Below are positions 34,065 through 42,532 of a DNA stretch of 64,000 nucleotides, piece by piece. Both the position numbers and the translations under genes were made by a program. How positions within the stretch are numbered: position 1 is the stretch's first letter; each line of letters opens with the position of its first letter. Source of the stretch: RUG754 sp045545455 (GTDB lineage Bacteria; Bacillota; Clostridia; Peptostreptococcales; Anaerovoracaceae). The notes below the pieces were generated by a model, which saw only the letters and a program-made list of their open reading frames with translations, was not told the DNA's origin and did no database searches. Location: positions 1-64,000 of the forward strand of contig JAZQAY010000120.1 of the NCBI GenBank assembly GCA_045545455.1. The letters are read 5' to 3'.

Positions 34065-34565
34065 CTTATCCTTTTGTTTTTTCTCGGCCTTCTTGCGCTG
34101 CATGGCATAAGCCATCTTGGCTTTTCTTTCCTCTTCTGCCCTTGCAGCCTCTTCCTCGGTGAAATCTTCCACACGGATGTTCGGATTCATGCGTTTGATG
34201 AAATCCATCACGTCCTGCACTTCGGATTTCCTGAATACGAAGCCTCTGATGGTCACGTCTTTCGCGATCTCCAGGAGCACGTTCGGCTTGGCCTTGGTGT
34301 AATCAGGACGGACTATGGTGATGACGTCCCAGGTCCAGGTGTACGGTATCCTGATGCCGAAAAGGTTATATACTATGTGAACTCCTTTTTTATCAATTAT
34401 GTGTTCCTTGGTGTAGAACACCGCGGTCAGCATGACGACCGCCATGATCATATAGAGATAGTTTCTCATCTGATATGACAGGAAAAGTATTATACCGGTC
34501 ACTACTACCAGTATTATCTTTCTTTCAGGAGTCCTTGTCTTAACTATTCCTTTATACTGTTCCAT
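34056..34565 (-). CDS. Hypothetical membrane protein, PH-like domain
   Basis: 169 residues. Two adjacent membrane helices (~18-50), a PH/YcxB-like beta domain (EHIIDKKGVHIVYNLFGIRI, RGFVFRKSEVQDVMDFI) and a strongly basic, Glu/Lys-rich tail (~130-169) likely to be helical. I do not recognise a function. It is monocistronic between two terminators. Confidence 0.7.
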   Translation of the reverse strand: MEQYKGIVKTRTPERKIILVVVTGIILFLSYQMRNYLYMIMAVVMLTAVFYTKEHIIDKKGVHIVYNLFGIRIPYTWTWDVITIVRPDYTKAKPNVLLEIAKDVTIRGFVFRKSEVQDVMDFIKRMNPNIRVEDFTEEEAARAEEERKAKMAYAMQRKKAEKKQKDKKK

Positions 34566-34592
34566 TTCAAATACCCTGATAAACTAAAGATA

Positions 34593-34628
34593 AAATGCAT
34601 ACCCGGTGATCTCCGGGTATGCATTTAT
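34593..34628 (-). terminator. Terminator after the first NhaC-type carrier
   Basis: AAATGCATACCCGG and its complement (34593-34626) form a long stem, 40 bases after the carrier stop on the minus strand. Confidence 0.75.
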
Positions 34629-34667
34629 TATACAAGATATTATGCAAATTATCAACTTCTAAGAAGA

Positions 34668-36200
34668 TTATTCGCCGATGTTCTTGTAGGTTCCGTTAGC
34701 TCTAAGTTCTGCCAGTCTTTCCATTGCATGAGCATGTGCTTCCTCAGGTGCAGCGGGTACGGGACCCTGCTTTACCTTTCCGCCGAAGATGCCGGTGTGT
34801 GAACCATCAGCATAGATGATGTTTCCGCCCCAGGCAGCTGTAGCGATGGAAACGATAGGGCTCAGGATGTTAGCAAATGCGAAAGGCAGATAGCTCAGTG
34901 TGGGAACTCCCATGATGCCTGAGTGATATACACCGCAGGTGGACCAGGGTACCAGAGGGCTGAACAGCGTTCCGCCGTCCTCCTGGCATCTTGACAGGAA
35001 GTTCCTTGCAAGACCCATATCGTCGACCTTCTCCTTATACATTGATGAAGGAATGATCATGCCGAGATACTGGTCGCACATGGTAAGGATTACGAACATA
35101 GCGGAGCATACGATGGCAACACACATATGGAAAGGTGTCTTGATGTTCTTGATCAGTCCGCCGAGGAGTGACTCGATGCAGCCGACTCTTGCATACATAC
35201 CGCCCATTGCGATGGCGATGAGCGCCATGTTGATGGTCCAGAGCATGGAGTCCATTCCTCCTCTGGTCATCAGAGCATCAGCAAGTTCGTTACCAGTTTC
35301 TGTTGCATATCCGTAGTGAGTCATTCCGATGCAGTCAGCAAAGCTTGCACCCTGGAAGATAACTGCGAACAGGCAGCCTACTGCAGCAGCGAGAAGTACG
35401 CCGGGAACAGCAGGGATCTTGAATACTGCGATGCCGATGATGAAGAGTACAGGGATGAGAAGCACAGGGCTCATGTAGTTGTAGTTGCCCTGGATAGCAT
35501 CGGATACACCCTGAACGAGTTCAGGATCATATTCACCTACATTGCCTGCAAGTGAGATCACGCAGTAGATAAGGAAAGCAATGAGGAATGTAGGACCTGT
35601 GGTTCCTACGAGCGCTCTTACGTGGTCGAAAAGACCTGTCTGAGCGGATGCAGGTGAAAGGTTTGTGGTATCTGACAGAGGTGAGAACTTATCACCTGTG
35701 CAGGCTCCGGAAAGAACAGCACCTGCGATGAGACCGGGATTGACTCCCATGGTTGCTCCGATGGTAAGGAATGCGATACCCAGAGTAGCTGTGGTGGTGT
35801 ATGATGAACCAAGCGCAGTAGCTACGATCAGGCAAAGCAGACATACCGTAGGAAGGAAGATCTTGGGAGTGAATAATTTCAGTCCGTAGAATACGAGTGC
35901 GGGGATCGTACCGCATGCTTCGAAGGATCCGACTAAGCATCCTACGAATAACAGGATGTACATAGCTTCCAGTGACTGTGCCATGGCGTCATATCCTGCA
36001 GCAAGAACTTCCTTGATGGGGACCTTGCAGAGGAAACCGATGAAACCGATAACGCAGGCTGCGATAAGCACGTACATATGAGGATCCTGTCCCCATCCAA
36101 GACGGCTGTTTGCAAGCATCAGCCCTAACAGCACGACGATAGGAAGGGCGGCCTCGATCTTACTGGGGAGACGTTCCCCGGCTTTTCTGGTTTCAGCCAT
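34668..36200 (-). CDS. NhaC-family Na+/H+ antiporter-like carrier (1)
   Basis: 510 residues, about 12 membrane helices. The NhaC signature region GAVLSGACTGDKFSPLSDTTNL is clear, with ALGSSYTTTATLG and the C-terminal CGVYHSGIMGVPTLSY. Characterised members exchange Na+ and H+ or malate/lactate. Together with the paralogue 2.5 kb away and two methyltransferase sets, a role in importing or exporting amines by ion exchange is plausible but unproven. GGAGG site; downstream of a corrinoid gene on the same strand. Confidence 0.87.
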   Translation of the reverse strand: MAETRKAGERLPSKIEAALPIVVLLGLMLANSRLGWGQDPHMYVLIAACVIGFIGFLCKVPIKEVLAAGYDAMAQSLEAMYILLFVGCLVGSFEACGTIPALVFYGLKLFTPKIFLPTVCLLCLIVATALGSSYTTTATLGIAFLTIGATMGVNPGLIAGAVLSGACTGDKFSPLSDTTNLSPASAQTGLFDHVRALVGTTGPTFLIAFLIYCVISLAGNVGEYDPELVQGVSDAIQGNYNYMSPVLLIPVLFIIGIAVFKIPAVPGVLLAAAVGCLFAVIFQGASFADCIGMTHYGYATETGNELADALMTRGGMDSMLWTINMALIAIAMGGMYARVGCIESLLGGLIKNIKTPFHMCVAIVCSAMFVILTMCDQYLGMIIPSSMYKEKVDDMGLARNFLSRCQEDGGTLFSPLVPWSTCGVYHSGIMGVPTLSYLPFAFANILSPIVSIATAAWGGNIIYADGSHTGIFGGKVKQGPVPAAPEEAHAHAMERLAELRANGTYKNIGE

Positions 36201-36546
36201 AATAAACCTCCTAAAACGTTAATAAAGATAATTCCTTACGAGTGTCTATCCAAAATAATAATATAAACACTCAGATGCGTATAATAACACCTGACTATAT
36301 TTTAACATCCTGTGTTTGCAGTTTCATAATCCGATTGCGTTTTTTATTGATTAGATTGCTTTATATGGGATTAATTGTTAAAAATATTTATAAGATTTTG
36401 AAAAGTATATCGATTATATTGCTGTTTTTATTGATTTGATTGTTTTGTCCATTTTAGCAATAAAAAACCTTTTCTTTATTCTTAAGAAAAGGTCTGTCAT
36501 CATTATACATTCGATGAATAATATGGACTTTACATTTACATATCCT
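36201..36546. other. AT-rich intergenic region upstream of carrier 1
   Basis: 346 bases, strongly AT-rich. It holds the terminator of the corrinoid gene (listed separately) and, presumably, the carrier promoter (several TATAAT-like stretches). No riboswitch or small gene is recognisable. Confidence 0.55.
36461..36493 (-). terminator. Terminator after corrinoid protein 2
   Basis: ACCTTTTCTT and AAGAAAAGGT arms with a TTTTTTA tail on the minus strand, about 55 bases after the corrinoid gene stop. Confidence 0.75.
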
Positions 36547-37218
36547 TTACTTCTTTTTTGATATCAGTTCGAGAGCCTTGGATACGGCGTCTCTGGCGGA
36601 ATCCGAATAGCCGTCGGCTCCGATCTTCTCAGCCCAGCGCTGTGTCACAGGAGCTCCTCCCACCATGGTGATATAGTGCTCCCTGTCTCCGGTGTCTCTC
36701 AGATATTTCTCAAGTTTCTTCTGCTCCTGGATGGTGGTCGTAAGGAGTGCGCTGGTGCCTATGATATCAACGTTGAATTCCTTTGCAGCTGCAGCGATAG
36801 CCTCCACGGGAACCTCACACCCGAGATCTATCACCTCGAATCCTGCGCTCCTTAAGAATGCCGCCACGATACTCTTTCCGATGTCGTGTATATCTCCTGC
36901 CACTGTCGCCAGAAGTACCCTGCACTTATCTGAAGAGACCGCTCCTGCCTTCCCTGTCAGATCAAGCAGTCCGAAGGTCTCCTCTGTCACACTCTTCATT
37001 ATCTCCGTGGCATAGATGAGTTCGGCTATGGATATCTTCTTTTTATCGAAGCTGTCCGCCACCGCTTCATTTCCTGCTCCGAATCCGTTCAGAAGAAGGT
37101 CCATCAGATCGGCTCCTTCATCCTTTGCTCTCTTCACGAGTTCAAGGGCCAGATCCTCGTCACCCTCTATTATGGAATTCTTTGCTTCTGAATATAGTTT
37201 TTCGAATCTGTCTTCCAT
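36547..37218 (-). CDS. Methyltransferase corrinoid protein 2
   Basis: 223 residues: helical cap domain then cobalamin-binding Rossmann domain with GDIHDIGK (Asp-x-His-x-x-Gly) and GGAPVTQRWAEKIGAD. It is clearly paralogous to MttC at 21 kb but diverged. The nearest methyltransferase without its own corrinoid gene is the non-pyrrolysine MttB paralogue at 40-41.8 kb, its probable partner. It is divergent from the PocR-AraC regulator. Confidence 0.9.
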   Translation of the reverse strand: MEDRFEKLYSEAKNSIIEGDEDLALELVKRAKDEGADLMDLLLNGFGAGNEAVADSFDKKKISIAELIYATEIMKSVTEETFGLLDLTGKAGAVSSDKCRVLLATVAGDIHDIGKSIVAAFLRSAGFEVIDLGCEVPVEAIAAAAKEFNVDIIGTSALLTTTIQEQKKLEKYLRDTGDREHYITMVGGAPVTQRWAEKIGADGYSDSARDAVSKALELISKKK

Positions 37219-37347
37219 AAGCTGCTCCGATAGTGATCCTGAATGCTTATGCTTATTTTAACATATGTTGCAATTTTTTGTATAAATTTTTTTAATAATC
37301 ATGGTATAATCAATCTAAAGTGTACTCGTATTGTTTAAGGTATCAAA

Positions 37348-38625
37348 ATGAGCAGATCTGATCTAAGAGGACAATTCATTTCAGAAGAGGTATACGATCA
37401 TCTCGATGCTTCTCTCAAGGCCTTCTCAAGCCTTACAGGGGTACCTGTGACCTTTTTCTCTAAAAAAGGAGAGATCATGGATGAGTACGCCCCGGAGAAG
37501 AAAGTCTGCCAGCTGTTCCGGGTCTATTCCCATAAGAACAGCAAGTGCAGGAGTCTTCTCTCGTTTGCGGGAGATTTCTCATCAGGTCTTGGTGAGCCTT
37601 ACGTCTTTCTTTGCAGCGCCGGTCTGTCCAACATCGCCGTTCCTCTGGTCACAGAAGGAAACGCCAACGGTTTTTTCATTGCCGGTCCCTTTATCCTGAA
37701 AAAACTCAGGAATACCAATCTCAGAAACTTTGTCAGGATGAACGGCATGGACGAAACCGAGACCGACATGATCCTGAGCTTCACTGAAGGTATGCCGGTG
37801 CTCTCTCCGGACGAAGTCTCACACCTCTCCCTTCTCTTCTATAACAGCATCATATCCGCTCTTGGGGTGCCCGGAGACTACAAGGGACCCAGGAAGCTTT
37901 ATGAGGAACAGATACTGAACAGCGCCAGGATCAGGAAGTCAAAAAAAGAAAAGAAAGATATATCCTTCCCTTATGACCTTGAAAAACAGCTTTCTGAAGC
38001 CATGATCCGCGGAAACTCCGAAAAGTCTGAAGAACTCATGCTTCAGATCATGGATCACCTTTCCATCGTCTGTCTGGGAGATCTTGACGAGATAAAGACC
38101 ATGGCCCTATGGGTCACCGCCACCATTATCAAGTCTCTTTCCGATGAGACCAGGATGCAGTTCGGTGAGTTCATGGACGTGGATCTGGACATCATAAACA
38201 GGATAAACGATGCAGAGTCGCAGGAGGAACTGACCGGAACCTTCAGTTCCATACTTGAGCACCTGACCAAGAACATGGTATCCTCCGTATACTCAGGTTC
38301 ATCGTCCCTTGTCGCTCAGGGGCTGAGAATGATCAACAGTTCATTTACCGGGAAGATCACACTGTCCGATGTTGCTTCCGGTCTTCACGTCAATCCCACG
38401 TATTTTTCTTCACTCTTCAGTCAGGAAATGGGAAAGACCTTCAGCGACTACATCATGGAACTCAGGATCTCTAAAGCCGAAGACCTTCTAAAAAACACAG
38501 GACTCAGCATACTGGATGCAGCAACAGCGTCTGGTTTCGAGGACCAGAGCTATTTCACCAAGGTCTTCAGGAAACATACGGGACTGACCCCCGGAAAGTA
38601 CCGCAAACAGTTTTCTGAACAATAA
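37348..38625 (+). CDS. PocR-domain AraC-type regulator
   Basis: 425 residues. An N-terminal PocR ligand domain (~10-175; conserved Cys in KKVCQLFRVYSHKNSKCRSLL, then FLCSAGLSNIAVPL), a helical linker, and a C-terminal AraC HTH pair (~325-425; KITLSDVASGLHVNPTYFSSLF, ILDAATASGFEDQSYFTKVFRK). PocR domains sense small hydrocarbon-like or amine ligands. Lying between the corrinoid gene and carrier 2 / MttB paralogue, it is the likely regulator of this second methyltransferase locus. Confidence 0.88.
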   Translation: MSRSDLRGQFISEEVYDHLDASLKAFSSLTGVPVTFFSKKGEIMDEYAPEKKVCQLFRVYSHKNSKCRSLLSFAGDFSSGLGEPYVFLCSAGLSNIAVPLVTEGNANGFFIAGPFILKKLRNTNLRNFVRMNGMDETETDMILSFTEGMPVLSPDEVSHLSLLFYNSIISALGVPGDYKGPRKLYEEQILNSARIRKSKKEKKDISFPYDLEKQLSEAMIRGNSEKSEELMLQIMDHLSIVCLGDLDEIKTMALWVTATIIKSLSDETRMQFGEFMDVDLDIINRINDAESQEELTGTFSSILEHLTKNMVSSVYSGSSSLVAQGLRMINSSFTGKITLSDVASGLHVNPTYFSSLFSQEMGKTFSDYIMELRISKAEDLLKNTGLSILDAATASGFEDQSYFTKVFRKHTGLTPGKYRKQFSEQ

Positions 38626-38637
38626 AACATATACAGC

Positions 38638-38669
38638 AAAAGGGAGCAGGCCGGCCTGCTCCCTTTTTA
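38638..38669. terminator. Terminator, PocR-AraC / carrier 2
   Basis: Perfect AGGGAGCAGGCC and GGCCTGCTCCCT palindrome followed by TTTTTAA; bidirectional between convergent genes. Confidence 0.88.
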
Positions 38670-38725
38670 ATTACGAAAGTTTAACTATTATGCAGTTTGG
38701 TTTATCAGATCTGATGTCCTTTCAG

Positions 38726-40189
38726 TCATGCTTCAAGTTCTTTTCTCATAGCTTCCTGTTCTGCAGCTCTTGCCTCAAGCATCTTCTCGTATTCCTCATC
38801 CGTCATCTTTTCCATGGTGAATCCGGTGAAACCGTAGATGATGGATACTATCGGATTGATGTAGTTAAGGACCGCATACTTGGCATATGCCTGTGTAGGC
38901 TGTCCGAGGAAGCCTGTCATCGTAGCACCGCATACGTTCCAGGGGATCAGCGGTGATGTGAGAGTAGCGGAGTCTTCCAGACATCTGGAGAGGTTCTTCG
39001 CCTTCAGTTTCCTGTCTTCGTAAGCCTGTCTGTACATTCTGCCGGGCAGGATGATAGCCAGGTACTGGTCTGCGGTAAGCAGATTCATGAAGATGCAGGT
39101 GCAGATAGTAACGAGTACCAGAAGTCCTGTTGTCTTGGCAACCTTCAGGATACCTTCCACTATCTGTCCGAGCATTCCTGTTACTTCCAGAACTCCGGCG
39201 AATGACATGGAGCAGAGTACGATGGATACCGTCCACAGCATGCCATCGAATCCGCCGCCACCGACTACGTCGGCTACGGTGTAATCATCCGAAAGAGGGA
39301 TGTCTGCAGAAATGGATTCATATCCATAGTGCATTATGCTGAAGAAATCGCCGAAGCTGATTCCCTGAACTACTCCCATGCAGAAAAGACCCATGATAAC
39401 GCTGGCAAAGAGCGCGGGAAGTGCGGGAACCTTGAGTATTACGGCGATCAGAAGGATAACTACGGGGAGCATCAGAAGCGGGCTCACTACGAACTCGTTC
39501 TGGATTGCTGTCTGAAGGGTGTCCTTCATTTCCATCTGAACGTCACCGCTTGCAGCAGCTCCTCTTCCCAGAATGAAGAAGACTATGAGAGCGATGATGT
39601 AGGAAGGTGTTACCGTATATACCATGTGGCGTACATGCTCGAATACGTTGGATCCTGCAACTCCGGGTGCCAGGTTGGTGGTATCGGACATGGGGGACAT
39701 CTTGTCTCCGAAATATGATCCGGATACTACAGCTCCGGCTGTCATGGCGGGATCAACACCAAGTCCGATGGAGATACCGATCATAGCTACACCGATGGTA
39801 CCGGCTGTGGTATAGGATGAACCGATTACCAGGGATACGATGGAGCAGAGCAGACATGCAGTTACGAGGAAGATCGAAGGATTGAGGATATTCAGTCCAT
39901 AGTAGATCATTGAAGGAATGATTCCGCCAGCCTTCCATGTGGATACCAGCATACCTACTGTAAGGAGGATCAGGTTAGCCTGCATGGAACGGTTGATACC
40001 CGCGATCATACCCTTTTCCATTACGTTCCACTTCCAGCCGTTCAGGGCGGCAACGATGCAAACCAATGCTGATGACAGGATCAAAGGCATATGGGCTTCA
40101 CCGTATGACAGGAAGATGGAGTACATGATGATTCCCAGTGTGAATACTACGCAGATAAGGATCTGCCACATCGGAATTTTTTTACCCAT
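38726..40189 (-). CDS. NhaC-family Na+/H+ antiporter-like carrier (2)
   Basis: 487 residues, about 12 membrane helices, paralogue of the 34.7-36.2 kb carrier with the same GAVVSGSYFGDKMSPMSDTTNL core and the matching NVCGATMTGFLGQPT segment. It lies downstream of the non-pyrrolysine MttB gene on the same strand, so it is likely the importer for that enzyme's substrate. The ribosome binding site is weak; a good AAAGGAG lies ~35 bases upstream. Confidence 0.87.
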   Translation of the reverse strand: MGKKIPMWQILICVVFTLGIIMYSIFLSYGEAHMPLILSSALVCIVAALNGWKWNVMEKGMIAGINRSMQANLILLTVGMLVSTWKAGGIIPSMIYYGLNILNPSIFLVTACLLCSIVSLVIGSSYTTAGTIGVAMIGISIGLGVDPAMTAGAVVSGSYFGDKMSPMSDTTNLAPGVAGSNVFEHVRHMVYTVTPSYIIALIVFFILGRGAAASGDVQMEMKDTLQTAIQNEFVVSPLLMLPVVILLIAVILKVPALPALFASVIMGLFCMGVVQGISFGDFFSIMHYGYESISADIPLSDDYTVADVVGGGGFDGMLWTVSIVLCSMSFAGVLEVTGMLGQIVEGILKVAKTTGLLVLVTICTCIFMNLLTADQYLAIILPGRMYRQAYEDRKLKAKNLSRCLEDSATLTSPLIPWNVCGATMTGFLGQPTQAYAKYAVLNYINPIVSIIYGFTGFTMEKMTDEEYEKMLEARAAEQEAMRKELEA

Positions 40190-40310
40190 AATTAGCTTAG
40201 TACGGGATTAGACCTGTACGTCTCCTTTCTGAAATAAAACGAATAATAACGAATAATAAAACCACACTTTCGTAATGTATTTATTAAGGAATTACCTTTA
40301 ATAAACTTAA

Positions 40311-41810
40311 TTAAGCTTCATCATATTTTCTGATGAGGTCCCGGGCGACATCTTCGGAAAGCCCTGCATCACCGCACACTTCTATGAAGGCCTTATCCAG
40401 CGCTGCTCTCTGCTCTTCCGTGATTGGGCAGACAGCCTTGTCCCTGAGGCTGTTCACGTAGTCTCTGGCCCTGTCCATAATGTCGGGGGAACCTTCCTTT
40501 TCCCAGATGGCTCTCTCCTCATAATTGAAGGTGATGTTCGAGTAGTTCTGTTCCTTCCTGTAATTCTTAAGGGTATGTTTCTTTCCCATGAAGTTTCCTG
40601 CGGGACCCACCTCTATAAGGAGATCTCCTGCCAGAGCCTCATCATCGAATCTCATTCCCTTCTCCAGGAATTTCAGCGTTCCTATGAAGTCGTTATCTAT
40701 AACAAGCTTCTCTATGCTCATCTCTGCGATGACGTTCAGCCCGCCTGCTCCGGATACGTTGTCGAATCCCGCTTCCAGAGCCATCAGCCCGGATCTGGCT
40801 GTCTCTGAACCCGCCTGGTAATCCACGATCTTTCCGTCGGACATGGCAGCATAGGTGTGGATCGGAAGTCCGTAGTACTTACCCATCTGGGCATAGCCCG
40901 CTGTAATCATGCTGCACTCCATGGACTCCATGGGAGTATACATGGTATGCATATTGAATATACAGGGAGCTCCGCCGTACACAGTAGGGAATCCCGGCTT
41001 CATGACCTGGATGAGCACCAGACCTGAAAGCATTTCCACGGTATGTTCGAGAAGCGCTCCTGCCAGGGTTACAGGGCCTGTAGCACCTGCTATTTGTGCG
41101 GATATCATCTCGATAGGTATATCGTACTTCACGCAGTCAACCATGTTCCTGGCTCCGATACCGGACCATTTGAAGGGCGACGTGATACAGATGTCAAAGA
41201 TAGTATATGGTTTGGTTCTTACAGCCTCCTCAGAACCCAGTACGGCTTTAAGAAGCTTGAATGTCCTGGGTACGCCTTCAACGTCGGTGGATCCTCCTAT
41301 GATGGGCTTTATGGAGTTCTGCATCTCGGTGTAGTAGAGATACTGGGAACCCAGTTCTCCCGGGGCCTCCTCACACACTACAGATGATGATACGAAATCT
41401 ATATGCGGAAGGCTCTGAGCCACCTTGGTGAGAAGTTTCAGATCTCTGACAGCGGAAAGCCTGACTGTCTTTCCGTCCGACTCCAGGATGTTCGACGAAC
41501 TGGAACCCGGGTTGAATCTGGTCTTTCCATCCCCAAAGGTGCAGTAGTGATCGCCGTTTCTGTCATACAGTTCAAATGTCTCCGGTGCGGACTCGATGCA
41601 TTTATTTACAAGTTCAGGAGGAAAGTATACTTTTTTAGTTTCTTCATCGACCCTGCAGCCTGCATTCCTAAGTATGTCCCTGGCTTCAGGATAATCGAAG
41701 ATTATGCCCATGTTTTCTAGAACTCTCAGCGCTTCCTGATGGACCTTCTTCACCTGATCCTCAGTCAGCACCTTTATTCCCGGGCTGTTGTCAAAGACAA
41801 ATTTGCTCAT
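40311..41810 (-). CDS. MttB-superfamily methyltransferase without pyrrolysine
   Basis: 499 residues, uninterrupted. It aligns with MttB along its length, but the pyrrolysine position is Met323 (YGLPIHTYAAMSDGK against IPTNVGGT-Pyl-ADSK), so it is of the non-Pyl (MtgB/MtcB/MtpB-like) class. Known members demethylate quaternary amines such as glycine betaine, carnitine or proline betaine to a cobalamin protein. The exact substrate is not readable. GGAGG site; neighbours are a carrier, a corrinoid gene, a C_GCAxxG_C_C protein and a flavoprotein. Confidence 0.9.
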   Translation of the reverse strand: MSKFVFDNSPGIKVLTEDQVKKVHQEALRVLENMGIIFDYPEARDILRNAGCRVDEETKKVYFPPELVNKCIESAPETFELYDRNGDHYCTFGDGKTRFNPGSSSSNILESDGKTVRLSAVRDLKLLTKVAQSLPHIDFVSSSVVCEEAPGELGSQYLYYTEMQNSIKPIIGGSTDVEGVPRTFKLLKAVLGSEEAVRTKPYTIFDICITSPFKWSGIGARNMVDCVKYDIPIEMISAQIAGATGPVTLAGALLEHTVEMLSGLVLIQVMKPGFPTVYGGAPCIFNMHTMYTPMESMECSMITAGYAQMGKYYGLPIHTYAAMSDGKIVDYQAGSETARSGLMALEAGFDNVSGAGGLNVIAEMSIEKLVIDNDFIGTLKFLEKGMRFDDEALAGDLLIEVGPAGNFMGKKHTLKNYRKEQNYSNITFNYEERAIWEKEGSPDIMDRARDYVNSLRDKAVCPITEEQRAALDKAFIEVCGDAGLSEDVARDLIRKYDEA

Positions 41811-41916
41811 AATAATACCTCCGTTTTCTGATTTAATAATATAATGAAACGGTCAGTTACTTCTTTGTCTAATTTTGGCTTTTATATAACTATCTTTAGC
41901 CATCCCTAAAAATCGC

Positions 41917-41952
41917 AATAAAAAGCCGTATGAACCAAATGAGTCATACGGC
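41917..41952 (-). terminator. Terminator after the C_GCAxxG_C_C gene
   Basis: GCCGTATGA (41925-41933) and TCATACGGC (41944-41952) stem with CTTTTTATT on the minus strand. It separates this gene from the MttB paralogue, which therefore needs its own promoter in 41811-41916. Confidence 0.78.
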
Positions 41953-41974
41953 ATGATCTTAAATTGTCATTTAA

Positions 41975-42511
41975 CTATTTTTTGATCGGTTTAAGTGTCC
42001 CGTCAACGATCATTCTTGCAACTATCTCAGTGCAGAATGAGACCGCCGTAGCGCAGTGGTGAGTACCGAAGTGCTCCATGTATCCCTGGTCTCCCTCAGG
42101 AGTCTTCCAGTCATAAGCTTCACCCATGTTGTGAGCAAGCACGTCTCTGCAGAGGATGCTGCCATATTCCTTCTTGAAAGTCTCTACCACGTCTCTGACC
42201 ATTGCATGGCATTCCTCGTAGTTTCCTCCGAGATCGCTTATGGGTCTTCCCTTTGACATGGAGATGGTCCATGCAGCTCCGAGAAGAGCTCCGCAGGTAC
42301 CGTCGAGGCAGCAGCCGCAGCCGCCGGCAAGTCCGAAGCAGCCCCTCAGCATATCCTCGGTGATCCCGAAATCAGGGAAAGCTCTGTAGATGCCGTGAAG
42401 TGTGCTCTGGATACAGTTTCCGTAAAGGGTCTCAGTGGAGTATCCTACGTTTTTAGCCTTAACAACCAAAGCTTCCTTAGCTTCAGGTGTGAGTTTGGAA
42501 TAATCAGTCAT
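41975..42511 (-). CDS. C_GCAxxG_C_C family protein
   Basis: 178 residues. The cysteine pattern NCIQSTLHG, then GCFGLAGGCGCCLDGTCGALLG, and a distal Cys pair (SILCRDVL, HHCATAV) matches the C_GCAxxG_C_C family, thought to be a redox-active or metal-binding protein often placed beside corrinoid methyltransferases. The next gene upstream is a CoA-disulfide-reductase-like flavoprotein, suggesting a thiol redox pair. It ends in UAG. Confidence 0.82.
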   Translation of the reverse strand: MTDYSKLTPEAKEALVVKAKNVGYSTETLYGNCIQSTLHGIYRAFPDFGITEDMLRGCFGLAGGCGCCLDGTCGALLGAAWTISMSKGRPISDLGGNYEECHAMVRDVVETFKKEYGSILCRDVLAHNMGEAYDWKTPEGDQGYMEHFGTHHCATAVSFCTEIVARMIVDGTLKPIKK

Positions 42512-42532
42512 TTTTTCTCTCCTTATATCCTT

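Noticed and set aside
40311..41810. Possible third pyrrolysine methyltransferase
   Set aside because: The frame is uninterrupted and the aligned position is Met323, so it is a non-Pyl MttB paralogue.
41975..41977. UAG of the C_GCAxxG_C_C gene as a pyrrolysine codon
   Set aside because: The frame after it runs straight into the terminator hairpin with no conserved sequence, so it is an ordinary stop.
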